A stretch of 64,000 nucleotides of DNA, from assembly GCF_040361195.1 (NCBI RefSeq), contig NZ_APNE01000002.1. One strand, given 5' to 3'. Position 1 is the stretch's first letter. Every line of letters begins with the position of its first letter. The stretch comes from Salinisphaera hydrothermalis (GTDB taxonomy: Bacteria > Pseudomonadota > Gammaproteobacteria > Nevskiales > Salinisphaeraceae). The notes under the pieces are model-generated. The model made no database searches and was not told the origin of the DNA. It saw nothing but the letters and a program-made list of their open reading frames with translations. The position numbers and the translations under genes are program-made. Below, in pieces: positions 36,043 through 44,200 of this stretch.

Positions 36043-38310
36043 CTACCCGCCCGGGCGCGGCTGCTGCCAGAAGCGCCGGTGACGATCACGCCAGCGCGCC
36101 ACTCGCGGCTGGTGCGGCGCGGGCCAATCCACGAGCAAGGCGCCGGCGGTCGCCGTATTGAACAACGGGATATCTCGGGCGCGGTAACGCGCGACCACAC
36201 TCGGGCGCGGGAACCCCCAGCGGTTGTGCCAACCGGCCGAGACCAGCGCCACTTTGGGCGCCGCAGCCCGCAGCAATACGGCCGAGGACGAGGTCGCGCT
36301 GCCGTGATGCGGCACCATCAGTACGTCGGACGCCAGCCGCCCGTTCGCATTGGCCACCAGCGCGCGCTCGCCGGGCGCCTCGATATCCCCCGTCAGAAGC
36401 GCGCTCGCCCCGGGCGCATGAATACGTAACACACAGGAATGCTCGTTGCTGTCGCCCGCCTGAGCGGCTTCGCCCGCGGTCGGATAAAGCACGTCGAAAT
36501 CCACGCCGTCCCAGCGCCAGTGCTGACCGGCCCGACACGGCGCGCCGCTTTTCGCGCCGGTACGCCGCGCCACATCGGCCTGCGCCATGATTGCGGGCGC
36601 GCCGCCGATATGGTCCATATCGCCGTGGCTGATCATCAGTCGGTCGACGTGCAGCCGGCCCACGCGGCGCAGATACGGCACCACGATCATCGCGCCCGCG
36701 TCGAACCCGGTGCGATACGCCGGCCCCGCATCGAACACGAGCGTGTGATGGGCGGTACGCACCACGCTGGCCAAGCCTTGTCCGACATCGAGCATGGTCA
36801 CCCGAAAATGGGGGCGCGCGATGGTCGTCTCGCCCGGCCGCCAGCCCAGTACGGCCGGCAGAACGAGTACCACGCCCAGCGCCCGAATCCGGATCGGCAC
36901 GGGCACGGCGAGCAGCAGCAGGCCGACCATCGCGCAGCCGAGCGCGACCGCGCCCGGCAGCACATGATGAAACGAGGCCAGCGACCACTGCGCTGCCCAT
37001 TCCAGGCCGGGCCAGACGAGGGCCAGCCCGGCGGCGACTTTGGCCAGCAACCAACCGCCCGCCCCGGCCGGCCAGATCAATGCCGCCAACACCGCGGCCA
37101 GCACGCAGGGCACCACCACACCGGCAGCGGGAATCAGCACGGCGTTGATCAACGGCGCCACGAGCGAGGCCTGACCGAAGAACCAGAGCGTGAGCGGCAT
37201 GAGTACGACGACCAGTCCGAGCTGGAAATACAGCGCCTTGCGCCACCACGCGCCATCCACGAGTGTAGCGATCCAGATCAGCCAGCCGACCGCGGCGAAC
37301 GACAGCCAGAAGCCCGGCGCAATCACCGAGGCGGGATGCCACAGCACCACGGCCAGCGCGGCCCAGGCCAGCGAACGCCCGGCGCCGATATCACGCTCGA
37401 CGACGATGGCAGCAAAGAACGCCGCCGCCATGATCACCGCACGCTGAGTCGGCAGCGCCCACCCAGCCAGCGCTGCATAACCGAGCGCCCCCGCCATCGC
37501 CGCGATCGCGGCCACACGCCGTGCCTGGCGTGCCGCCGGTGTACGCAGGGCGAGCCATTGCACCAGGGCGAACAGCAGCCCTGCGATCAAACCGATATGC
37601 AGTCCGGAAATCGCCACCAGATGTGTGGTTCCCGTGGCCCGCAAGGTCGCCCACTGCGCATCGGTGATGTGTTGTCGTACACCGAGTGACAGCGCCTCGA
37701 CCAGGCCGCGCATCGGGCGCTGCGCCAGTATCGGCGCCAGACGCTGCAACGCCTGATAGCGCAGTCGATCGATGCTCCAGCGCGGCGGTGCACGGCAGGG
37801 CTGGGAATCGCGCACGTAGCCGGTCGCGTCGATGCCCTGGCGCCATAGCCAACCGGTGTAATCGAAGCCGCCAGGATTGGCGGAACCGTGCGGCGTCGAC
37901 AGCTTGGCCTTGAGTTGCACACAATCGCCGGGCGCCAGCGTCGGCGCATCGCCGTACCACGACAGTCGCAGTCGCCGGCCAGTGGCATCCGATATCATTT
38001 CGAAGCGCGTGCGGTAAGGCCCGGTCTCGGGCAGCCCGACGACAGCCCCGGAGACCGGTACGATTTTGCCGTCGGCCGCGACCGGCAGTCGATTCGCCAT
38101 TTCGATATGGGCCTGGACCAGCGTCGCGGCGGCGACCATGCATACCACCGCGATCAGTGTCCGGCCGGGAAAATGAAACAGGCAGAACGCCAGTGGCAAC
38201 AGCACCCATGCCGGGCTGGGCAACGCGGGCAACTGATAGATCAGAGTGACCGTCAACACGCTCGCCGCGGCGATCAATCGAATATCGCTAAGCGCGTGGC
38301 GAGCGATCAT
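36043..38310 (-). CDS. comEC: DNA internalisation/competence protein ComEC (Rec2)
   Basis: 755 residues. N-terminal hydrophobic segments flank a DUF4131 OB-like domain (about 60-170, with cysteines in GDCVQLK and QPCRAPP). The Competence domain (about 210-470) has TGTTHLVAISGLHIGLIAG and about eight membrane helices. The C-terminal metallo-beta-lactamase-like domain has MLDVGQGLASVV and SHGDMDHIGG, a nuclease motif. ComEC transports single-stranded DNA into the cytosol. With the type IV pilus genes in the same window, natural transformation is plausible. Confidence 0.94.
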   Translation of the reverse strand: MIARHALSDIRLIAAASVLTVTLIYQLPALPSPAWVLLPLAFCLFHFPGRTLIAVVCMVAAATLVQAHIEMANRLPVAADGKIVPVSGAVVGLPETGPYRTRFEMISDATGRRLRLSWYGDAPTLAPGDCVQLKAKLSTPHGSANPGGFDYTGWLWRQGIDATGYVRDSQPCRAPPRWSIDRLRYQALQRLAPILAQRPMRGLVEALSLGVRQHITDAQWATLRATGTTHLVAISGLHIGLIAGLLFALVQWLALRTPAARQARRVAAIAAMAGALGYAALAGWALPTQRAVIMAAAFFAAIVVERDIGAGRSLAWAALAVVLWHPASVIAPGFWLSFAAVGWLIWIATLVDGAWWRKALYFQLGLVVVLMPLTLWFFGQASLVAPLINAVLIPAAGVVVPCVLAAVLAALIWPAGAGGWLLAKVAAGLALVWPGLEWAAQWSLASFHHVLPGAVALGCAMVGLLLLAVPVPIRIRALGVVLVLPAVLGWRPGETTIARPHFRVTMLDVGQGLASVVRTAHHTLVFDAGPAYRTGFDAGAMIVVPYLRRVGRLHVDRLMISHGDMDHIGGAPAIMAQADVARRTGAKSGAPCRAGQHWRWDGVDFDVLYPTAGEAAQAGDSNEHSCVLRIHAPGASALLTGDIEAPGERALVANANGRLASDVLMVPHHGSATSSSAVLLRAAAPKVALVSAGWHNRWGFPRPSVVARYRARDIPLFNTATAGALLVDWPAPHQPRVARWRDRHRRFWQQPRPGG

Positions 38311-38448
38311 CCGCGCCGTGTCCCGTGCACTGTACGACGCTGGCCAACGATCGACGGCACCGGTCGGCTCATATCTCCCCCAAATGCGGCCCGCTATCCC
38401 GCGGCGCCTCCGTTTCGAGACTAGCGGGAGACGACCACCGGCGCCAAA

Positions 38449-39720
38449 TCAGGGTTTTCCATGCGACTCGGCATCGTGTTCGCGCGCCTCAAACAATTCG
38501 AGTTGGCGCTCTGTGCCGAGCAGCGCCATGGCCTCGGGCCCGGACTGGACCATCGGCTCGAAATGGGCGGCTTCGCCGGCCGTCAGCGGCGAGACCCGAC
38601 GGCGCCGGTACAGACTGTAGGCGCCCAGTGCAGCCAGAACGATCGCGATATACCACGGCAACCCCTGCGGCCCCAGCCACGACATCACGGCGGCAGCCAT
38701 GAGTGGGCCGAGCGCTGAGCCCAGCCCCTGCACGACCAGCATATCGGCAGAACCGGCCACGATCTCCTCCGGGCGCAACTGATCGATGAGCTGCGCCACC
38801 GCCAGCGGATACAACGAAAACGCCGCCCCGCCCCACAGCCCGAACAGCACCATCACGAACATATGATTCGGCGCCCACGGCATCAGTGCCGCGAGCGCCG
38901 CAGCCGCAAAGGTCACCCACGTCATGACGCGCCGGCGATCACCGTGATCCGAGAAGCGCCCGATCGGAATCTGCAACAACGCCCCGCCCGCAATCGTCGC
39001 GCTCATCATGACGCTGACGCCGGAGGTGTCGAACCCCAGCCGGTAGGCATAAACCGGCGCCAACCCCCAGAACGCGCCCATGGCCAGGCCGGATAGCCCC
39101 GCCGACACCACCGCCAGCGGCGCGAAACCGAGCCAGGTCCACAGACTGCTTTTTGGTCGGGCCACGACCGTCGGCTGTACGCGCCGCGTGCTGGTGATCG
39201 GCAACAGCGCCCAGCTGATGAAAATGGCGACTACGGAAAACAGGACGAAGCCGTCGATCGGCGCGATCCGCAGCCCCTGCTGCGCCAGCGCCAGCGCGCC
39301 GAGATTGACCACCATGTACAAGGCGAAGGTCAGGCCGCGATTGCCGGCGCCGGCTTGGCTGTTGAGCCAGCTTTCGATCACGGTCATCAGCGCGATGAAC
39401 ACCAGACCGTAGATCACGCGCAGTACGATCCATAACCACGGGTCGATCCAGATCGCGTTGATCAGCGCGATCGAGGCCGCGATCGCGGCACAGAAGCCGA
39501 AGGTGCGGATATGACCCATTCGTGCGATGAGTCGGCCGCTGGTCCATGTGCCGCCGACGAAACCGACGAAATAGCCCGACATGATCAAGCCAAGCACAAG
39601 CGTGGAGAAGCCTTCGCTCGCGCCGCGAAGCGTCAGCAGCGTGCTGTAGAGACCATTACCGAACTGCAGCAGTGCGACGCTCGCCAGCAGCGCCGCGATC
39701 GCCCGGAAGATACCGGTCAT
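38449..39720 (-). CDS. Major facilitator superfamily transporter (YcaD-like)
   Basis: 423 residues with 12 predicted membrane segments. The N-terminal half has GLIMSGYFVGFVGGTWTSGRLIARMGHIRTF, typical of the YcaD-like group, and VIESWLN in the cytoplasmic loop. The C-terminal half has IPIGRFSDHGDRRRVM, a second MFS-A type loop, and an extra hydrophilic tail of about 50 residues. The substrate is unknown. It lies between comEC and lolD on the same strand, with gaps of 138 and 76 bp. Confidence 0.88.
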   Translation of the reverse strand: MTGIFRAIAALLASVALLQFGNGLYSTLLTLRGASEGFSTLVLGLIMSGYFVGFVGGTWTSGRLIARMGHIRTFGFCAAIAASIALINAIWIDPWLWIVLRVIYGLVFIALMTVIESWLNSQAGAGNRGLTFALYMVVNLGALALAQQGLRIAPIDGFVLFSVVAIFISWALLPITSTRRVQPTVVARPKSSLWTWLGFAPLAVVSAGLSGLAMGAFWGLAPVYAYRLGFDTSGVSVMMSATIAGGALLQIPIGRFSDHGDRRRVMTWVTFAAAALAALMPWAPNHMFVMVLFGLWGGAAFSLYPLAVAQLIDQLRPEEIVAGSADMLVVQGLGSALGPLMAAAVMSWLGPQGLPWYIAIVLAALGAYSLYRRRRVSPLTAGEAAHFEPMVQSGPEAMALLGTERQLELFEAREHDAESHGKP

Positions 39721-39796
39721 GACGACTTATCGTATTACGGCGGCATGCGTGTCCATACTGCAAGCATGCCGCCTCGCGCCTGCCCGGGCCAGTCGA

Positions 39797-40507
39797 TCAG
39801 GCCAGCTCGGACAGCTCCGCAGGCGCGAGATGGCCATCGGTGAGCGTCCAGATCTGGTCCATGCGCTGGGCCAGCTGGCGGTCGTGGGTGACCATCACCA
39901 GGCTGGTATCCAGATCGGCATTCAACTCGAGCATGAGATCGAACACGCTGGCCGCCGTGCGGTGATCCAGATTGCCGGTCGGCTCGTCGGCCAGGATCGC
40001 CGCCGGCCGGGTCACCAGAGCGCGGGCCACGGCCGCACGCTGGCGCTCGCCGCCCGAGAGTTCGGTCGGCTTGTGCTCCAGCCGCGCGCCGAGCCCGACT
40101 TTCTCCAGCAACTCGCGCGCCTGTTGCAGCGCCGGTCCATTCGGGCCGCGCCGGATCAAAAGCGGCATGGCCACGTTCTCGACGGTGGTCAGTTCCGGCA
40201 GCAGATGATGAAACTGGTAGATGAAACCCAGCTTCTCGTTACGCAGGCGCCCACGGGCCGCATCGGACAGCTGCGTCATGTCCTGCCCGGCGATGTGCAC
40301 CGTGCCCTGGGTGGGTACATCGAGCCCACCGAGCAAGTGCAGCAGCGTCGACTTACCCGAGCCCGAGGCGCCGATCACAGCGATGCGGGCGCCGGGCGCC
40401 ACCTCGAGATCGACGCCGTCGAGCACCGTGATCGGTTCGCGCACCTCGGTAAAGGTCTTGGTCAGCCCTTTGGCCGACAGCACCAGATGATCGGTGGCAT
40501 CACTCAT
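39797..40507 (-). CDS. lolD: Lipoprotein-releasing ABC transporter ATPase LolD
   Basis: 236 residues from MSDATDHLVL. Walker A IGASGSGKSTLLHLLGG, the LolD-type signature LSGGERQRAAVARAL, Walker B ILADEPTGNLD and the H-loop VTHD. It powers release of lipoproteins from the inner membrane to LolA. The start overlaps the 3' end of lolC by 8 nt. Confidence 0.95.
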   Translation of the reverse strand: MSDATDHLVLSAKGLTKTFTEVREPITVLDGVDLEVAPGARIAVIGASGSGKSTLLHLLGGLDVPTQGTVHIAGQDMTQLSDAARGRLRNEKLGFIYQFHHLLPELTTVENVAMPLLIRRGPNGPALQQARELLEKVGLGARLEHKPTELSGGERQRAAVARALVTRPAAILADEPTGNLDHRTAASVFDLMLELNADLDTSLVMVTHDRQLAQRMDQIWTLTDGHLAPAELSELA

Positions 40508-41750
40508 AGCGCAGCGCCTCCGCCGGCTGGACACGGGCCGCCCGCCAGGCGGGATACAGCGTCGAAAGGAACGACAGCACCAACGAAAGACCACAGATCC
40601 GGATCACATCGGATTCGTGCAGCTCGCCCTTGAGCTGGCTGATGTAGTACACGTCGGCCGACAGCAGATTGGTATGCAGTACCTTCTCCACGAACGGCAC
40701 GATGGACTCCATGTTCACCGACAGCAGCACGCCGAGAATCACGCCGATCACCGTACCGATCACGCCGATCAGCATGCCCTGGATCATGAAGATCGCCATC
40801 ACCGACCGCGGTTTCATACCGAGCGTGCGCAGAATCGCGATATCGCCCTGCTTGTCGGTGACCACCATCACCAGCATCGACACGATATTGAACGCCGCCA
40901 CCGCGATGATCAGCGACAGGATGATGAACATCATCGTCTTCTCGGTCGCCACGGCGTGGAAGAAATTGGCGTTCTGCTGGGTCCAGTCGGTCACGCGATA
41001 GCGATACGGCAGGATCTGTGACAGCTGATGCGACACCTGCGGCGCCTTGAACATGTCCTTGAGCCGCAGCCGCAGACCGGATACGCCGTCGCCCATGTGA
41101 TAGAGCGTCTGGGCATCCTTCATCGAGATCAGGACCATGCCGCTGTCGTATTCGTACATGCCGACGGAGAAGATCCCCGTGACATGGAAACGCCGAAAGC
41201 GCGGCACGATCCCGGCCGGCGTAACGTTGGCCTCGGGGATCAGCAGGTCGACGTTGTCGCCGACGCCCACCCCGAGCTGATTGGCCAGGTCGACGCCCAG
41301 CACGATGTTATAGGTGCCGCCCTTCAACGAATCGAACGAGCCGGCGACCATATGGCTGGCCACATCCGACACATCTTTCTCGCGCGAGGGGACGACGCCG
41401 CGGATCAGCGTGCCCGAAATCGAGCGGCCGCTGCGCACCATACCCTGGCCCGAGACATACGGCGCCGAGGCCACCAGCTGCGGCGTCTTCTTGTCGACCT
41501 CCTTGCGCAAATCCTGCCAGCCCTGGAGCGCGCCGTCGGTCGACTGGATCTCGACGTGGGCGGCCATGCCGAGGATGCGGTTGCGCAGCTCCGACTCGAA
41601 GCCGTTCATCACCGACAACACCGTGATCAGCAGCATCACGGCAAGCGCGATCCCGCCCATCGATATCGACGAGATGAACGATATAAAATGATTGCGCCGC
41701 TTGGCGCGCGTGTAGCGCAGGCCGAGCGCCAGTTCGAGCGGTCTAAACAT
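40500..41750 (-). CDS. lolC: Lipoprotein-releasing ABC transporter permease LolC/LolE
   Basis: 416 residues. One N-terminal membrane helix with MFRPLELALGLRYTRAKRRN and FISFISSISMGGIALAV, a large periplasmic domain (about 50-265), then three helices with the FtsX-like KQGDIAILRTLGMKPRSVMAIF and the C-terminal LYPAWRAARVQPAEALRYE. LolC/E form the permease with LolD. Only one such gene is next to lolD; either the partner is elsewhere or it works as a LolF-type homodimer. Confidence 0.93.
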   Translation of the reverse strand: MFRPLELALGLRYTRAKRRNHFISFISSISMGGIALAVMLLITVLSVMNGFESELRNRILGMAAHVEIQSTDGALQGWQDLRKEVDKKTPQLVASAPYVSGQGMVRSGRSISGTLIRGVVPSREKDVSDVASHMVAGSFDSLKGGTYNIVLGVDLANQLGVGVGDNVDLLIPEANVTPAGIVPRFRRFHVTGIFSVGMYEYDSGMVLISMKDAQTLYHMGDGVSGLRLRLKDMFKAPQVSHQLSQILPYRYRVTDWTQQNANFFHAVATEKTMMFIILSLIIAVAAFNIVSMLVMVVTDKQGDIAILRTLGMKPRSVMAIFMIQGMLIGVIGTVIGVILGVLLSVNMESIVPFVEKVLHTNLLSADVYYISQLKGELHESDVIRICGLSLVLSFLSTLYPAWRAARVQPAEALRYE

Positions 41751-41821
41751 GGCCGCGCATTAAATCACACAGACGACGATCGGCACAGCTGCGCATCGCG
41801 TGCTCCGGTAGTGGATGGGTC

Positions 41822-42235
41822 ATGATACGAACATATCGACGGCGATTAGTTCACGTCGCCGCCCTCCTGTTGCTGAATATGGCGACGCTGCCCGCGTTGT
41901 ACGCGGCGGACTATGCCAGCCATGAATACGGAGCCGCGAACACCGCCGATGCGCCGACCGCCGCGCCCGCGGTCAGGGCGCCGGTGAACGCCGCTCGGCA
42001 CCACCCCATCCGGATCGGTGACACACCGCAGCGCGGCGAAACCATGCGCCACGTCCGCGCGCGTTACGGTGCGCCACTGTCACGGCGGGGGCCGGTGGGC
42101 CGTCCGCCGATCACCCGCTGGAACTATGCCGGCTACCATGTTTATTTCGAAGGCAACCGTGTAATCCATACCGTCGTGCCCGCCGACCCGGAACCGGTCG
42201 ATCACGTCCGACAGCTCGAGAACGACACCCCATGA
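41822..42235 (+). CDS. Small secreted protein, BamE/SmpA-like fold suspected
   Basis: 137 residues. A Sec signal peptide (about 1-29, ending ALYA-AD) is followed by an Ala/Pro-rich linker and a C-terminal domain, GETMRHVRARYGAPLSRRGPVGRPPITRWNYAGYHVYFEGNRVIHTVV (conserved pieces: G-x-T-M-x-x-V, RYG-P, PPITRW, Y-x-V-YFE, VIHTVV). That pattern resembles the small SmpA/OmlA (BamE) fold; the function is unknown. There is no lipobox. The stop overlaps the aguA start (ATGA), so the two are translationally linked. Confidence 0.75.
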   Translation: MIRTYRRRLVHVAALLLLNMATLPALYAADYASHEYGAANTADAPTAAPAVRAPVNAARHHPIRIGDTPQRGETMRHVRARYGAPLSRRGPVGRPPITRWNYAGYHVYFEGNRVIHTVVPADPEPVDHVRQLENDTP

Positions 42236-43263
42236 GCGACCGCCTCCTGCCGCCTGAATGGGCGCCTCAGAGCGCCACTCTGCTTGTCTGGCCGCGCGCC
42301 GGCGGCGACTGGGGCAACGGCCTCGCCGCCGCCCGCGATGTGATCCAAGCCATGGCGGTGGTGCTCGCACCGCGTCAAGAGGTCCTGATCGTGGCCGCGG
42401 ACGCCGAGGCCGCCGACGATATCGCCGCCCGGCAGCGCGCGGGCTCGCTGCCGACCGAACACACGCGGATCGCGCGCGTCCCCGCGGACGATATCTGGGC
42501 GCGCGATACCGGCCCCATCACGCTTGTCGAAGACAACCGGCGCACGTTCGTGGATTTCCGTTTCGACGGCTGGGGCGGGCGCTTCGATGCCGCAAACGAC
42601 GATGCGCTGACGGCAGCCTTGTATGACGCCGGCCACTTCGGCGACGGTGAATACGCCCACAGCCAGACCGTCCTGGAGGGTGGCAGCATCGAAACCGACG
42701 GCCGCGGCACGATCCTCACCACCGAGCGCTGTCTCGTCGGCGGCCGGCGCAATGCCGGCTTCACGCGGGACGACGCCGAGGCCGTGCTAGCCGAAACGCT
42801 GGGTGCGACCCGGGTGCTCTGGCTCACCCATGGCGACCTGATCGGTGACGATACCGACGGGCATATCGACACGCTCGCGCGCTTCGTTGCGCCCGATACC
42901 ATCGTGCACCAGGGCTGTGCCGACCCGGGCGATGCCCATCACGGCGAACTCACGGCCATGGCCGGCGAACTGTCGGCACTGCGCGATGAGCGCGGCGAGC
43001 CGTACACGCTGGTCGAACTGCCGCTGCCGGCGCCGCAATACGATCCGGCCGACGGCCATCGCCTGCCCGCCGGCTATGCCAATTTCCTGATCGCGAACGG
43101 CTGCGTGCTCGTGCCGGCCTTCGACGACCCGGCCGATGCCGAGGCCGCCGCGATCATTGGCCACTGTTTTCCCGACCGTGAAATCATTCCCATCGACAGC
43201 CGCGCGCTGATTCGCCAGCACGGCGGATTGCATTGCGCGGCCATGCAGATTCCCTATGCCTGA
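42232..43263 (+). CDS. aguA: Agmatine deiminase
   Basis: 343 residues, guanidino-modifying (PPAD) fold. LPPEWAPQSATLLVWP at the start, DDIWARDTGPITLV and FRFDGWGGRF in the first half, GGSIETDGRGT, HGDLIGDDTDGHIDTLARF, and the catalytic C335 in GGLHCAAMQIP. It converts agmatine to N-carbamoylputrescine and ammonia. It is followed by aguB with an 8-nt overlap, completing agmatine to putrescine in the cytosol. No regulator of the aguR type is nearby. Confidence 0.95.
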   Translation: MSDRLLPPEWAPQSATLLVWPRAGGDWGNGLAAARDVIQAMAVVLAPRQEVLIVAADAEAADDIAARQRAGSLPTEHTRIARVPADDIWARDTGPITLVEDNRRTFVDFRFDGWGGRFDAANDDALTAALYDAGHFGDGEYAHSQTVLEGGSIETDGRGTILTTERCLVGGRRNAGFTRDDAEAVLAETLGATRVLWLTHGDLIGDDTDGHIDTLARFVAPDTIVHQGCADPGDAHHGELTAMAGELSALRDERGEPYTLVELPLPAPQYDPADGHRLPAGYANFLIANGCVLVPAFDDPADAEAAAIIGHCFPDREIIPIDSRALIRQHGGLHCAAMQIPYA

Positions 43264-44140
43264 ATCCCGTAAATTGACCGTGGCGGTCGCGCAGTACGCC
43301 TGCGTGCCCGATGTCGAAACCAACGTGGCCCGCGCCGAGCAGGCCGTGGCCGAAGCCGGCGCGGCCGGTGCCGCCCTGGTGCTGCTGCCTGAACTGCACA
43401 ACACCCCGTATTTCTGCCAGCGCGAGGATCCGGCGATCTTCGACTACGCGGAAGCCGTACCCGGGCCGACCAGCGACCGGCTCGCCGCGGCCGCCCGCGC
43501 CGCGCGCGTGGTCGTGGTGGCGTCGTTGTTCGAGCGGCGCGCGCCGGGGCTGTATCACAACACCGCCGTGGTACTGGATGCCGACGGTCGCCTCGCCGGG
43601 CGCTATCGCAAGATGCATATCCCGGACGATCCGGAATACTACGAGAAATATTATTTCACCCCCGGCGATCTCGGCTTTACGCCGATCGATACCTCGATCG
43701 GCCGGCTCGGCGTATTGGTCTGCTGGGACCAGTGGTACCCGGAGGCCGCGCGCCTGATGGCCATGGCCGGCGCCGAGATGCTGATCTACCCCTCGGCCAT
43801 CGGCTGGGACGACGTCACCGACGATGCGGATGAACAGACGCGCCAGCTCGGCGCCTGGCAAGGCGTGCAGCGTGGCCATGCCATCGCCAATCACCTGCCA
43901 GTGATCACCTCGAACCGGGTCGGCGTGGAAGGGGATGCGGGGACCGAAATCCGGTTCTGGGGCCACAGCTTCGTCTTCGGCCCGCAGGGCGAAACCCTGG
44001 CCGAAGCCGGCGACACGGCCGAGCTGCTCATTGCGGACATCGAGCCGCATCGCACCGAGACGCTGCGGCGTATATGGCCGTTCTTCCGGGACCGGCGCAT
44101 CGATGCGTTCGGCGATCTCACGCGACGCTATCGCGATTGA
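43256..44140 (+). CDS. aguB: N-carbamoylputrescine amidase
   Basis: 294 residues, nitrilase superfamily. The catalytic triad is E46 (LLPELHN), K119 (YRKMHIPDD) and C156 (VLVCWDQWYPE). The latter motif and the MHIPDDPEYYEKYYF segment are specific to carbamoylputrescine amidases. It releases CO2 and ammonia to give putrescine. It overlaps aguA, so the two enzymes are made together. Confidence 0.95.
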   Translation: MPESRKLTVAVAQYACVPDVETNVARAEQAVAEAGAAGAALVLLPELHNTPYFCQREDPAIFDYAEAVPGPTSDRLAAAARAARVVVVASLFERRAPGLYHNTAVVLDADGRLAGRYRKMHIPDDPEYYEKYYFTPGDLGFTPIDTSIGRLGVLVCWDQWYPEAARLMAMAGAEMLIYPSAIGWDDVTDDADEQTRQLGAWQGVQRGHAIANHLPVITSNRVGVEGDAGTEIRFWGHSFVFGPQGETLAEAGDTAELLIADIEPHRTETLRRIWPFFRDRRIDAFGDLTRRYRD

Positions 44141-44200
44141 TCGCCCACCGCGCTCGCACTCGCCGCGGCCCGCCCGCTATGCAATAATCCGCGCCCTCTG

